Below the pieces are notes generated by a model. That model worked only from the letters and a program-made list of their open reading frames with translations, searched no databases and had not been told where the DNA came from. This document shows positions 48,326-57,524 of a stretch of 64,000 nucleotides of DNA, piece by piece. This stretch comes from Gemmatimonadota bacterium. Its GTDB lineage: Bacteria > Gemmatimonadota > Gemmatimonadetes > Gemmatimonadales > Gemmatimonadaceae. Position numbers and translations under genes: made by a program. The stretch spans positions 172,910 to 236,909 of the forward strand of contig JAPLKU010000021.1 of the NCBI GenBank assembly GCA_026387935.1, written 5' to 3'. Position 1 is the stretch's first letter, and every line of letters starts with the position of its first letter.

Positions 48326-48356
48326 TTGCCATGACGCGGCGCCGAATTTCTATACA
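48326..48356 (+). promoter_or_regulatory. Candidate promoter of the 59-residue membrane-protein gene
   Basis: TTGCCA at 48326-48331 and TATACA at 48351-48356, spacing 19. The ATG at 48365 lies eight bases after the -10 box, again suggesting a leaderless message. The spacer is two bases longer than ideal. Confidence 0.35.
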
Positions 48357-48364
48357 TTTGTTGC

Positions 48365-48544
48365 ATGAATGATTCCGGACGGGTCACCTTTGTGTCGGCG
48401 GGAAACGCCGCGCGCGCCGGCATCAGTTTCGGCAGCGCGCTGGCCATCGCGATTTCGTGGAGCCAACACCATTCGATCTTCTGGGCGATTGTCCAGGGAT
48501 TCCTGGGCTGGATCTACGTGATCTACTTCGCCATCACTCGCTAG
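48365..48544 (+). CDS. 59-residue membrane protein
   Basis: Reads [20 protein letters not shown], then two hydrophobic stretches around [20 protein letters not shown] and [18 protein letters not shown]. The [22 protein letters not shown] pattern (spread over residues 36-57) is that of a family of very short inner-membrane proteins of unknown function found next to unrelated genes in many Gram-negatives. Codon use matches the neighbours. Divergent from gcvP; the lipM-like gene starts seven bases after its stop. Confidence 0.65.
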   Translation: MNDSGRVTFVSAGNAARAGISFGSALAIAISWSQHHSIFWAIVQGFLGWIYVIYFAITR

Positions 48545-48551
48545 CCGACCG

Positions 48552-49322
48552 TTGACGGCGCTCCGCTGGCGATGGCTTGCCTCGGCAGACGCGCCGGGAG
48601 CGGAACAGATGGCGGTGGACGCGGGACTCATGTCCCGCGCGAGAGAGACGGGCGAAGCCACCTTTCGCGTGTATGGCTGGACGCGTCCCACCCTCTCGTT
48701 CGGCCGAAATGAGTCGGTGCGAACCCGTTTTTCTCCAGCCCACCTGGCGCAGCATGGCGTCGACGCGGTTCGGCGGCCTACGGGTGGACGTGTGCTGCTC
48801 CACGAAGGAGACGTCACCTATAGCATCACGGCGCCGGCATCTGATGCCGAATCTGTTCGCTCTGCCTTTGCGCGACTCAACGCCTTGCTCATGGCCGGAC
48901 TCGCCGGCCTCGGCGTCGTGGTTGGCGAGGCGTCGCGAGGACGGGCGCTGCGGCCGGGCCGCGATGCGTGCTTCGCCGAGCCGTCTGCTGGGGAGTTGGT
49001 GTTCGACGGACGGAAGCTCGTGGCGAGCGCGCAGCAGCGCGACGCGGGTGCGCTCTTGCAGCACGGATCGATTCTGGTCGCGGATCGTCAGAGCCGGATT
49101 CCGGCACTGGCCGTCGCACCAATGGCCGATCCGGCGCCAGCCGCAACGCTCGAGCTGGCGCTCGGCCGCCCAGTCACGCGTGATGAAGTGCGCGAGGCCC
49201 TCCGCGCAGCAGTCGCCTCGGAGCGTGGAGGCGTCGAGGAACTCGACAGCGCCGAAGCGCGGGACTATGCGGCCCCATTCAGGTCAAGGTTCAGTGATCC
49301 CGAGTGGACGTGGCGACGCTGA
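48552..49322 (+). CDS. LipM/LplA-type octanoyl or lipoate transferase
   Basis: 256 residues from a TTG at 48552. BPL/LplA fold: RVYGWTRPTLSFGRNES, RRPTGGRVLLHEGDVTYSI (residues 74-92), the cysteine at 140 in GRDACFAEPSAGELV and GRKLVASAQQRDAGALLQHGSIL with Lys155. A Cys in that place followed by F..PS..EL is the feature of octanoyltransferase LipM, while plain LplA ligases usually lack it; so octanoyl transfer to GcvH or E2 is more likely than lipoate salvage. lipA at 60.7 kb would add the sulphurs. The next gene of the peptide transporter starts nine bases after the stop. Confidence 0.82.
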   Translation: MTALRWRWLASADAPGAEQMAVDAGLMSRARETGEATFRVYGWTRPTLSFGRNESVRTRFSPAHLAQHGVDAVRRPTGGRVLLHEGDVTYSITAPASDAESVRSAFARLNALLMAGLAGLGVVVGEASRGRALRPGRDACFAEPSAGELVFDGRKLVASAQQRDAGALLQHGSILVADRQSRIPALAVAPMADPAPAATLELALGRPVTRDEVREALRAAVASERGGVEELDSAEARDYAAPFRSRFSDPEWTWRR

Positions 49323-49330
49323 TTCGGCTA

Positions 49331-51013
49331 ATGTTTGCGCATCTACGGCGGAGCGACCGAGTGCAGGCAGCCAGACGGTGGTGGATGGCGACGGCGGTCC
49401 TTGGCGCTATGGCGTGCGGCGCAGTCGCTGACAAGACCGCCGTGATTGCGATTGGAGCGGACGGCGACGCCCTCATTCCACTGCTCTGGACGCAGACTCA
49501 GGCGCGGACGTACACCGAGCTGATGTTCGACAAGCTCGCAGAGATTGGGGCCGGCCAAAACACGCTGGGAGATGCGGGTTACCAGCCGCGACTCGCGTCC
49601 AGCTGGACATGGTCGAAAGACTCGCTATCGATTGCCTTTCACCTCGATCCGCGTGCGCATTGGCATGATGGACGTGCGGTAACCGCCCGGGACGTGCGCT
49701 TCGCCTTCCAGCTCTACTCCGATCCAAAAACCGGCGCGAGCGGCAGACGCGACTTTGCGATGGCGGTGGATTCTGTGAGTGTGGGGGATTCACTGACGGC
49801 GACCGTCTGGTTCAAGCGGCGGACGCCGGAGCAGTTTCATTCCGTTGCGTACAGCATGATTCCGCTGCCAGAGCATTTGCTCGGCATGGTACCACACGAT
49901 TCGATGCGCAGTTCGGCGTTCGCCACGCATCCTGTGGGAAACGGCCCGTTCAAGTTCGGCGCGTGGGAAAAGTCGCGGTCGCTCGAGCTGGTGGCGAACG
50001 AGGCGTATCACCGCGGGCGCCCGAAGCTGAATCGCGTGGTGTTCACGATTGGCAACGCTCAAGCTGCCGTTCGAGCGGTGCTGGCCGGCGATGCAGACTT
50101 CTATGAGCGGTTCACGCTCGAAGACATGACCGAGGCAGCACGGACGCCAGACGTGAAAGTCATGACCGTGCCGATCTATGTGTACGGCGTTCTCGAGTTT
50201 AACATGCGGAGTCTCGACGGAAAGGCGGCGCACCCGTTGTTCGGTGATGCGGGCGTACGGCGCGCACTCACGATGGCCGTGGACCGCCCGTCGCTGGCCA
50301 AGAACGTGCTCGACTCACTCGCGAGGCCGGCCCTCGGGCCGTTCACCCGAACGCAGTGGACCTCTGACACGACGCTGCGCCAGATCCCATTCGACACGCT
50401 CGCGGCCAACACCCTGCTTGACTCGCTCGGCTGGAAGCGTGGCGGCGGCGGCATGCGGGCGAAGGCCGGCCGGGCGCTTGCCTTCTCCATCGTCGTCTCG
50501 TCGTCGAGCCGCCCGCTTGCTCGCTACTCGGAGCTGCTCCAGCAGTCATTCGCGCGTGTCGGTGCCAAGGTCACTGTGGACCTCGGTGACCAAAAGGCGC
50601 TCATTGATCACGTCGTCCCACACACGTTCGATGCCGCGCTGCTCACCTGGACCGCATCGCCGAGTCCGAGCGGCGCGAGAGAACTCTGGGGCTCTGTTTC
50701 GCTGGCGAAGCAGGGAGCCCAGAACGCCGGCAATTGGTCAAATCAAACGTGGGACACGCAAGTCGACAGCGCGCTCGCCGCGCTGAGCGCCACTGAAGTG
50801 CGGGCACATTTTCGAAAGGCCTACCAAGCGGCGGTCGACGATGCACCAGCGATCTGGCTCTATGAGCCGCTGCTCGTGCCCGCCATGAGCACGCGCTTGC
50901 TGACGGGACCCATTCCGTCGGACGCATGGTGGCAGTCAATCCCATCGTGGGATGTCATCAGCGCGCCGAAGCGGCCTGCCGGCGGCGCACCAAGTTCCGC
51001 GAAAAAACCCTAG
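49331..51013 (+). CDS. Peptide ABC transporter substrate-binding protein
   Basis: 560 residues from the ATG at 49331 (a GTG at 49304 is possible). An N-terminal Arg-rich and hydrophobic segment ends MATAVLGAMACG, a likely lipoprotein anchor site at the cysteine. SBP family 5 features: PRLASSWTWSKDSLSIAFHLDPRAHWHDGRAVTARDV (residues 80-117), YSMIPLPEHLLG, NGPFKFGAW and VRRALTMAVDRPSLAKNVLD. It delivers oligopeptides or similar ligands to the permease encoded next. Confidence 0.9.
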   Translation: MFAHLRRSDRVQAARRWWMATAVLGAMACGAVADKTAVIAIGADGDALIPLLWTQTQARTYTELMFDKLAEIGAGQNTLGDAGYQPRLASSWTWSKDSLSIAFHLDPRAHWHDGRAVTARDVRFAFQLYSDPKTGASGRRDFAMAVDSVSVGDSLTATVWFKRRTPEQFHSVAYSMIPLPEHLLGMVPHDSMRSSAFATHPVGNGPFKFGAWEKSRSLELVANEAYHRGRPKLNRVVFTIGNAQAAVRAVLAGDADFYERFTLEDMTEAARTPDVKVMTVPIYVYGVLEFNMRSLDGKAAHPLFGDAGVRRALTMAVDRPSLAKNVLDSLARPALGPFTRTQWTSDTTLRQIPFDTLAANTLLDSLGWKRGGGGMRAKAGRALAFSIVVSSSSRPLARYSELLQQSFARVGAKVTVDLGDQKALIDHVVPHTFDAALLTWTASPSPSGARELWGSVSLAKQGAQNAGNWSNQTWDTQVDSALAALSATEVRAHFRKAYQAAVDDAPAIWLYEPLLVPAMSTRLLTGPIPSDAWWQSIPSWDVISAPKRPAGGAPSSAKKP

Positions 51014-51019
51014 CAGCTC

Positions 51020-51988
51020 GTGCTTCGCTTTGCGGCGGCGCGAGCGCGCCAGACGGCGATCGTAGCCATCATCGTCACTTCGCTCGCATTCTTCCTCGTC
51101 CACGCCGCGCCGGGAGATCCGTTCTCCACCATCGACACGAGCGTCGAGAGTGCCGCTGCCCGGGCCGAGATGCGGGTCCGCTACGGACTCGACCGACCGC
51201 TCTATCAGCAGTACCCGGCAATGCTGATGAACTTTGCCCGCGGAGAATTCGGAACGTCGTTCTCGCAGTCGCGCCCCGTGTCCGCCGTGCTCGCTGAGGT
51301 GATCCCCGACACGCTGCTGCTGATGCTGCCGGCACTGACGTTCGGCGTGCTCCTCGGTGTGGCGCTCGGTACCTGGCAGGGCGCTCGCGCCGGAAGCTCC
51401 GCTGACCGGGGATGGAGCACCGTCACACTTGGCGTGCTGTCAGTTCCTGAATTTCTGATCGCACTCATCGCGGCCACACTCTTTGCCGTGCGGCTCGGCT
51501 GGTTTCCCGCGACCGGCATGCTGCGCATCGGCGCCACACACAGCTCGTTTGCCGACCTGCTCGGCGATTACCTCCATCACGCCGCCCTGCCGGTCGCGAC
51601 GCTAACGCTGACCATTGCGTGCGCCGTGGCCCGTTTCCAGCGGACGGCCGTGATCGGCGCACTGTCCGAAGAGTTCGTGCGAACGGCGCGGGCGAAAGGC
51701 GCCACTGACCGTCGCATCATCATGACCCATGTGCTGCGGCGAACCGCCGCGTCGCTCTGCGCCATCCTGGGCCTGCTGTTTCCCGCGCTCATCGGCGGGG
51801 CCGCGATTGTTGAAGATGTCTTCGCCTGGCCCGGCGCCGGTCACACCCTCGTCGCAGCAGTGAGCAGCCGTGACTATCCGCTTGTCATTGCTCTGGTCAC
51901 CGTCGGCTCGATTGCTGTTTGCGTCGGAAGTGCACTCGCCGATGCCGCAGCGGCCTGGGTGAGTCCTTCAGGCGCGGTGGACGCATGA
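51020..51988 (+). CDS. Peptide ABC transporter permease (DppB type)
   Basis: 322 residues from a GTG. Six helices; the start AIVAIIVTSLAFFLVHAAPGDPF and the conserved EAA loop LSEEFVRTARAKGATDRRIIMTHVLRR define a DppB/OppB permease, as do RYGLDRPLYQQY and the periplasmic loop between. The stop overlaps the next permease start as ATGA. Confidence 0.92.
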   Translation: MLRFAAARARQTAIVAIIVTSLAFFLVHAAPGDPFSTIDTSVESAAARAEMRVRYGLDRPLYQQYPAMLMNFARGEFGTSFSQSRPVSAVLAEVIPDTLLLMLPALTFGVLLGVALGTWQGARAGSSADRGWSTVTLGVLSVPEFLIALIAATLFAVRLGWFPATGMLRIGATHSSFADLLGDYLHHAALPVATLTLTIACAVARFQRTAVIGALSEEFVRTARAKGATDRRIIMTHVLRRTAASLCAILGLLFPALIGGAAIVEDVFAWPGAGHTLVAAVSSRDYPLVIALVTVGSIAVCVGSALADAAAAWVSPSGAVDA

Positions 51989-52818
51989 CACAGGCATCGC
52001 GAGCCGGGCGCCGCACCGGCATCGCAGCGGCGGTAATCCTCGCCATCATCGTCGGTATCGCACTGATTGGCCCAACCTCGTTCGGCCGAAGCGCCTCGGA
52101 CTCAGGCGACTTGCGCACTGATCGATTGAGCCCGCCGTCGGCGGCACATCCGTTCGGCACCGACGCGAGTTCGCGAGACGTCATGGCGCGCGTCGTGCAG
52201 GGCACTCGCGTCTCACTTGGCATCGCCGTGCTCTCAGTCGGCATCCTGTTTGTCATTGGGGTGGCGTGGGGCGGGCTCTCGGGACTGGCACCCGCGGCGG
52301 CTGACCGATGGATGATGCGGCTAGTGGACGCGCTGCTTGCCACGCCGCGATTGCTGATTGTCCTGGCCGTGGTCGCGTTTACCGGACGACTGGCCGCTCC
52401 AGCACTGGCGCTTCTACTCGGACTGACCGGCTGGGCCCAGATGAGCCGAGTCGTGCGCGCCCGCGTGCGCGAAGTACGCGCCTCCGATCACGTCGTGGCG
52501 GCTCGCGCACTCGGCACGCCAGCGCTTTCACTCTTCCTGCGCCACATACTTCCCGAAGTGGCGCCCACAGCATTCGTGATGGCCATTCTCGCCGCTGCCG
52601 CGATCATCCCGCTGGAAGCCTCGCTCAGTTTCATCGGCGCCGGCGTCGCGCCGCCGACCGCCAGCTGGGGGGTACTGCTTCGCGACGCCACCGATCACCC
52701 CACTGACGCCTGGTGGCTCCTGCTCTTCCCTTCTGTGGTGATTGCCACCACCGTCATGTGCGTGAATGTGCTTGGCGAACGTCTTCAACCGCGCGACCGA
52801 AACTTTCTGGCCCGATGA
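51985..52818 (+). CDS. Peptide ABC transporter permease (DppC type)
   Basis: 277 residues from the ATG at 51985, overlapping the stop of the DppB-type gene. N-terminal helix (IAAAVILAIIVGIALIGP), then HPFGTDASSRDVMARVVQGTRVSLGI, the EAA loop VRASDHVVAARALGTPALSLFLRHILPE and LEASLSFIGAGVAPPTASWG, all characteristic of DppC/OppC. Coupled to the next ATPase gene as ATGA. Confidence 0.92.
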   Translation: MTQASRAGRRTGIAAAVILAIIVGIALIGPTSFGRSASDSGDLRTDRLSPPSAAHPFGTDASSRDVMARVVQGTRVSLGIAVLSVGILFVIGVAWGGLSGLAPAAADRWMMRLVDALLATPRLLIVLAVVAFTGRLAAPALALLLGLTGWAQMSRVVRARVREVRASDHVVAARALGTPALSLFLRHILPEVAPTAFVMAILAAAAIIPLEASLSFIGAGVAPPTASWGVLLRDATDHPTDAWWLLLFPSVVIATTVMCVNVLGERLQPRDRNFLAR

Positions 52819-53615
52819 CTCCGCTCCTCGACGTTTCGAATCTTCGCGTTGCGTACGGCGACCGCTCCGGTAAGCGGGTTGCCGTGGATAGCGCGTCGTT
52901 CACGGTTGAACCCGGCGAAATCGTTGCCCTTGTTGGCGAGTCGGGGAGCGGCAAGACCGCGACGGCCTTGGCGATCATGGGCCTCCTCGCCAACAACGCG
53001 CGAGTCGGCCCTGGAAGCGCGATTCGGTTTGAGGACCGCGACCTCCTTACGCTGCCAGAGCGCGAACTCCGTGACCTGCGCGGCCGCCGGATCTCCATGG
53101 TATTTCAGGAACCTGCTGCGGCACTAAATCCGGTCATGCGCGTGGGCGAACAGGTGGCCGAGGTTGCGCTCGTTCACGGCGAACGGGACAAAAAGAAAGC
53201 GCGCGAACAGGCGATCGCCATGCTCGGCCGTGTGGGGCTTCCTGATCCGGCCGAACAGTATCGCGCTTACCCGCACGAGTTGTCCGGCGGCATGCGCCAG
53301 CGCGTGATGCTCGCCATCGCGCTCTTGCTGAAACCATCACTCGTGATTGCGGACGAGCCGACCTCCGCACTCGATGTCACCGTGCAGGCACAGGTATTGA
53401 AGCTGCTGCTCGAACTGCAGCGCGAATCAGGCACAGCCGTGCTGCTCATCACGCATGATCTCGGCGTCGTCGCCGAGACCTGCTCGCGGGCGCTAGTCAT
53501 GAAGAACGGACAACTCGTGGAACAGGCGACGGTTGATGCGCTCTTTCATGCGCCACAGCACGAGTACACGCGAGAACTCCTCGCGGCCATGCCAAAACTG
53601 AAGCGGCGCGCATGA
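52815..53615 (+). CDS. Peptide ABC transporter ATPase (DppD type)
   Basis: 266 residues from the ATG at 52815. Walker [21 protein letters not shown]-loop [19 protein letters not shown], signature [16 protein letters not shown], Walker [13 protein letters not shown]. It is shorter than DppD of E. coli (about 330) because the C-terminal [4Fe-4S]-type extension is missing. Coupled at both ends (ATGA). Confidence 0.92.
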   Translation: MTPLLDVSNLRVAYGDRSGKRVAVDSASFTVEPGEIVALVGESGSGKTATALAIMGLLANNARVGPGSAIRFEDRDLLTLPERELRDLRGRRISMVFQEPAAALNPVMRVGEQVAEVALVHGERDKKKAREQAIAMLGRVGLPDPAEQYRAYPHELSGGMRQRVMLAIALLLKPSLVIADEPTSALDVTVQAQVLKLLLELQRESGTAVLLITHDLGVVAETCSRALVMKNGQLVEQATVDALFHAPQHEYTRELLAAMPKLKRRA

Positions 53616-54598
53616 GCGACCGCCCTTTGGTTTCGGTAGGCGGGCTCGTTGTGCGCCACGAAAGTGCGGGACTGTTCACGCGGCGTGCGACCAAGACCGC
53701 GGTTGCTGGAGTGACTTTCGACATTGCGCGCGGTGAGACCCTGGCGCTCGTGGGTGAGTCGGGCTGCGGAAAAACGACGACGGCGCGGGCACTGCTCCGT
53801 CTCATTGACGCCGCCGAGGGCACGATGGTCTACGACGGCACCGACCTGCGCGCACTGCGTGGCGAAACGCTCCGTCGCCAGCGCAAACACATGCAGATCG
53901 TGTTTCAGGATCCGTTTACCTCGCTCAATCCGCGGCACACCGTCGGCGCGATCGTCGGCGAAGGCTTGCTCGTGCACGGTATCGCAAAGGGCGATGCCGC
54001 CAAGGCGCGCGTCGCGACACTGCTCGAGGAAGTCGGCCTCTCAGCGTCGGACGAGAATCGGTATCCGCACGAACTCTCCGGTGGGCAGCGGCAACGCGTC
54101 GCCATCGCGCGTGCGCTCGCGGTGGATCCGGAGTTCCTCGTACTCGACGAGGCCGTGTCCGCGCTCGATGTCACCACCCAGGCGCAGGTGCTGGCGCTCA
54201 TTCTCCGCCTTCGCGACGCGCGCGGACTGACCTGCCTCTTCATCGCGCACAATCTCGCGGTGGTACAGCAAGTCGCCGACCGCGTCGCCGTCATGTACCA
54301 GGGCCGAATCGTCGAGATGGCGCCCTCGCGCGCGCTCTTTGACTTGCCCGCGCATCCGTACACCCGGGCGATGCTCGATGCCGTGCCCGTGTCCGATCCG
54401 CGTGACCGAAAGGAACGCACACTGCTCGTGGGCGACCCCGGCGTTACTGGCGTCCAAACCGGGTGCGCGTTCTATTCCCGCTGTTCGCATCCCGCCAAGG
54501 ATGCCGCCTGCACGACGCAACAACCGCCACTCGTCAGCCTTGCCACCGGCCATCTGGCCGCGTGTATCAAAACGAACATCAACCTGGAGCCCACGTGA
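53612..54598 (+). CDS. Peptide ABC transporter ATPase (DppF type)
   Basis: 328 residues. Walker A ALVGESGCGKTTTARALLRL, Q-loop IVFQDPFTSLNPRHTVG, signature ELSGGQRQRVAIARALA, Walker B FLVLDEAVSALDVTT, and a C-terminal oligopeptide-transporter extension with the cysteines GCAFYSRCSHPAKDAACTTQ, matching the oligo_HPY domain that can hold an iron-sulphur cluster. Its stop overlaps the GTG of the POT transporter as GTGA. Confidence 0.93.
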   Translation: MSDRPLVSVGGLVVRHESAGLFTRRATKTAVAGVTFDIARGETLALVGESGCGKTTTARALLRLIDAAEGTMVYDGTDLRALRGETLRRQRKHMQIVFQDPFTSLNPRHTVGAIVGEGLLVHGIAKGDAAKARVATLLEEVGLSASDENRYPHELSGGQRQRVAIARALAVDPEFLVLDEAVSALDVTTQAQVLALILRLRDARGLTCLFIAHNLAVVQQVADRVAVMYQGRIVEMAPSRALFDLPAHPYTRAMLDAVPVSDPRDRKERTLLVGDPGVTGVQTGCAFYSRCSHPAKDAACTTQQPPLVSLATGHLAACIKTNINLEPT

Positions 54599-56109
54599 CC
54601 CTCCCGCGCCAGACCGGCTTTTTCGGTCACCCGGCAGGACTTCGGACGCTGTTCTTCGCCGAACTGTGGGAGCGCTTCTCGTACTACGGGATGCGCGCGC
54701 TCCTCGTGCTTTTCATGACCGCGCCGCTCGCTGCCGGCGGGCTCGGCTGGGATGTCGCCAAAGCGGGACCGATCTACGGCCTCTACACGGCCATGGTGTA
54801 CCTCTTCTCGATGCCCGGCGGTTGGATTGCCGACCGCATCATCGGTCAGCGGCGCGCCGTGCTCTACGGCGGCCTGCTGATCATGGCCGGACATGTTGTC
54901 CTCGCCATCCCCATGGAAGCCAGCTTCCTCCCAGGCCTGGGACTCGTCGTGCTCGGTACGGGCCTGCTCAAGCCGAACATCTCGACGATCGTCGGTCACT
55001 TGTACGCGCCCGACGACGAACGCCGCGATGCCGGCTTCTCGATTTTCTATATCGCCATCAACATCGGCGCACTGCTCGCGCCGCTCGTCACCGCCTCGCT
55101 CGCTCAGGAACAGTGGTTCAAGGACATCCTCACCGGCTGGGGAATGTCGCCGGCTTCGTCCTGGCACTGGGGCTTTGGCGCCACGGCGATCGGCATGGCG
55201 TTCGGTGTGATCTGGTATGTGATTGACGGGAAAACGCTCGGCGATGCCGGCATGAAGCCGGCCGTGAGTAGCGAAGAGGACGCCGCGGCGGCGAAGCGCC
55301 AGTTCGCAATCGGCGCCGGTGCGCTTGTCGCGGTCATCGCGAGCGTCGCGGCGCTGCAGATGACCGGCGTCATCGCGCTCACCACATCGAAGATCAGCAA
55401 TGCCTTCGGCGTATTCCTTCTGGTGGCCGTCGTCGCGTTTTTTGGCTGGTTGCTCTTCAGCAGCGGCTGGACGAAAGAAGAACGGAAGCGACTGATCGTT
55501 CTGGCCGTACTTTTCCTCGGCGCCGCGGTGTTCTGGTCGGTATTTGAGCAGGCCGGATCGACGCTGACGCTCTTCGCCGAACGCAGCACGAGGAATGAAG
55601 TGTTCGGCATGTCATTCGGCTCCGGCAAATGGCAGTCGATCAACTCGCTCTGGGTCGTGATCCTCGCGCCGGTCTTCGCCTGGCTCTGGGTCAAGCTCGG
55701 CAGCAAGAACCCGTCGAGCGCCACGAAGTTCTCGCTGGGGCTCGTGTTCGTCTCCGCCGGTTTCATCCTGATGGTGCCGGCTGCGCAGCTCGCAGCGAAC
55801 GGCGACCGTGTGGGCTGGTGGTGGCTGCTCGGCTGCTACTTCCTGCACACCGTTGGCGAGATGTGCATCAGCCCGGTTGGCCTCTCCGCCATGACGAAGC
55901 TCGCGCCGGCGCGCGTGGGCTCGCTCATGATGGGCGTCTGGTTCATGGCCACGTCGGTCGGAAACTTCATCGGCGGTCAGGTGGCGAGCGTCTATGAGAA
56001 GTTCTCGTTGCCGCAGCTCTTTAGCGTCGTGGGGCTCTATGCCCTCGTCTTCGCCGTCGTGCTCGCGCTGCTCATCAATCCGATCAAACGGATGCTCGCA
56101 CGAGCGTAG
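54595..56109 (+). CDS. POT/PTR-family proton-dependent peptide transporter
   Basis: 504 residues from the GTG at 54595. The N-terminal motif FFAELWERFSYYGMRALLVLFM (ExxERFxYYG), GGWIADRIIGQRRAVLYGG and FSIFYIAINIGALLAPLV (PTR2 signature) are clear; 14 membrane segments. It imports di- and tripeptides with protons. Sitting as last gene of the ABC operon, it gives one mRNA two kinds of peptide uptake. A strong palindrome lies 30 bases after its stop. Confidence 0.94.
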   Translation: MTLPRQTGFFGHPAGLRTLFFAELWERFSYYGMRALLVLFMTAPLAAGGLGWDVAKAGPIYGLYTAMVYLFSMPGGWIADRIIGQRRAVLYGGLLIMAGHVVLAIPMEASFLPGLGLVVLGTGLLKPNISTIVGHLYAPDDERRDAGFSIFYIAINIGALLAPLVTASLAQEQWFKDILTGWGMSPASSWHWGFGATAIGMAFGVIWYVIDGKTLGDAGMKPAVSSEEDAAAAKRQFAIGAGALVAVIASVAALQMTGVIALTTSKISNAFGVFLLVAVVAFFGWLLFSSGWTKEERKRLIVLAVLFLGAAVFWSVFEQAGSTLTLFAERSTRNEVFGMSFGSGKWQSINSLWVVILAPVFAWLWVKLGSKNPSSATKFSLGLVFVSAGFILMVPAAQLAANGDRVGWWWLLGCYFLHTVGEMCISPVGLSAMTKLAPARVGSLMMGVWFMATSVGNFIGGQVASVYEKFSLPQLFSVVGLYALVFAVVLALLINPIKRMLARA

Positions 56110-56138
56110 CGCCTAGGTAGCGCGTACGGCGCTCGCAC

Positions 56139-56184
56139 GGTAAACACCGCAGGCCTGCCTTCGGGGAGGCCTGCGGTGTTTACC
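56139..56184. terminator. Bidirectional hairpin between convergent genes
   Basis: GGTAAACACCGCAGGCCT at 56139-56156 pairs perfectly over 18 bases with AGGCCTGCGGTGTTTACC at 56167-56184 around a loop with TTCG. It overlaps the last codons of the coiled-coil gene on the minus strand and ends the POT operon on the plus strand. No long T-run, but stem length and position make a shared terminator likely. Confidence 0.75.
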
Positions 56185-56740
56185 GGCCCATCTTCTTTTT
56201 GAGCTCGGCGAGTTTCGCTTCCGCTGCGGCATCGGCATCGCTTCGTTTTCCCTTTCGCGCGAGCGCGTCGAGTTCAGATCGTAGCGGCGCGTCATCGGGA
56301 AGGCCGAGTTCCGCGTCGGTGGGGCCACGCGATTCTGCCGTGATACCACTGCCGGCTCCGCGATCCGCCTGCTTCAGCTGTTTCAGCATCTCGTCGTAAT
56401 CCCGCTCGGCGAGCGCCGCTTCGGCCTGCTGCGCCTCGAGTTTTCGCTCGAGTACCGCCAGCCGTTCCGAGTACTGTGCGACGAACTTCTCCGCGAGGGC
56501 GACCGTTTCGGCGTCGTGGATTCCCTCAGCGAGCGTTTTCCGACGCGCGGCCGTCTCGAGCTGCTTTCGTTCTTCCTCCACACGGCGGCGCGTCACGTCC
56601 ACGCCGTCGTTGAGGTCGGAAACACCGAGCTTGGCGAGCACGAGCGCCCGCTTCATATCGGCGATCGCGGCACGGCGATCGGCCGGCGCAACACGCCCAG
56701 TCAGGAGATCCTGCACCGCAGACTTGAGGCTCTCGAACAT
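56180..56740 (-). CDS. Coiled-coil protein of unknown function
   Basis: 186 residues. It starts MFESLKSAVQDLLTGRVAPADRRAAIADM, then is almost wholly alpha-helical with heptads rich in Glu, Arg, Ala and Leu from about 50 to 125 (RRRVEEERKQLETAARRKTL, YSERLAVLERKLEAQQAEAAL). The tail is polar (RGPTDAELGLPDDAPLRSELD) and ends KLAELKKKMGR. The shape resembles a short PspA-like or tail-length coiled coil, but the amphipathic N-terminal helix of PspA is not evident. No membrane or signal segment. Divergent from the amidotransferase gene by 20 bases. Confidence 0.65.
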   Translation of the reverse strand: MFESLKSAVQDLLTGRVAPADRRAAIADMKRALVLAKLGVSDLNDGVDVTRRRVEEERKQLETAARRKTLAEGIHDAETVALAEKFVAQYSERLAVLERKLEAQQAEAALAERDYDEMLKQLKQADRGAGSGITAESRGPTDAELGLPDDAPLRSELDALARKGKRSDADAAAEAKLAELKKKMGR

Positions 56741-56760
56741 GGACGTAGCTTATCAGGACA

Positions 56761-57480
56761 ATGCCCGCCCCGCTCATCGCCGTTTCCGCATCGTCCAAGA
56801 TCTGGGACGGCGACGAGCGCGTACGCTTGCACATCAACTACATCCGGAGTCTTGAAGCGGCAGGACTGATTCCAGTGATCGTTCCGCCGCTGAGGACGCC
56901 AGCGGCCGCCGAAGCGATCATCGCGTCCTGCGCCGGGCTATTGCTCACTGGCGGCGAGGACGTTGGGCCGGCGCAATACGGCGCGGCGGCACATCCCGCC
57001 GCCGGGGTGCCCCATGGCGCCCGCGATGACACTGAGCTCGCGCTCTTCCACGCGGCGCGGGCACGGAGCATGCCTGTCCTCGGAATCTGTCGTGGCCTTC
57101 AGATCGCCAACGTCGCGCTCGAGGGAACGCTGGTTCAGGATATTCCGAGCGAGCGGCCGTCAGCCGTCAGGCACGACCAGCCCAATGCGCGGGGCGAACG
57201 GACCCACGCCGTCGCCGTCGTCCCCGGCACGAGGCTGGCGGGAGCGCTCGGGGTGACGGCACTGCGAGTCAACTCCTACCACCATCAGTCGGCCGACCGG
57301 CTGGGCCGGGAGCTCGTGGTCACCGCCACGGCTCCGGATGGCATAATTGAGGCGATCGAGACGACCAATCCCGACTGGTGGATGGTGGCCGTGCAGTGGC
57401 ATCCAGAAGACCTCACCACGGAGGCACAACCCTGGGACAGGGGGCTGTTTGCGGCCTTCGCTCGGGTAGTGCGCGAATAG
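56761..57480 (+). CDS. Class I glutamine-amidotransferase-like hydrolase (PuuD/peptidase C26 type)
   Basis: 239 residues. LLLTGGEDVGPAQYG, the nucleophile elbow VLGICRGLQIANVALEG with the catalytic Cys, and AVQWHPEDLTTEAQ with the His-Asp/Glu partner. The order and the GGEDVxP motif fit gamma-glutamyl-gamma-aminobutyrate hydrolases, which hydrolyse gamma-glutamyl compounds in polyamine breakdown, but the family has other substrates. Stand-alone gene; the GT2 gene follows after 44 bases. Confidence 0.85.
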   Translation: MPAPLIAVSASSKIWDGDERVRLHINYIRSLEAAGLIPVIVPPLRTPAAAEAIIASCAGLLLTGGEDVGPAQYGAAAHPAAGVPHGARDDTELALFHAARARSMPVLGICRGLQIANVALEGTLVQDIPSERPSAVRHDQPNARGERTHAVAVVPGTRLAGALGVTALRVNSYHHQSADRLGRELVVTATAPDGIIEAIETTNPDWWMVAVQWHPEDLTTEAQPWDRGLFAAFARVVRE

Positions 57481-57524
57481 GGCCGTACGGCGGTTAGTTT
57501 TCGGTATCCCAAGCTGGTGCTCGA

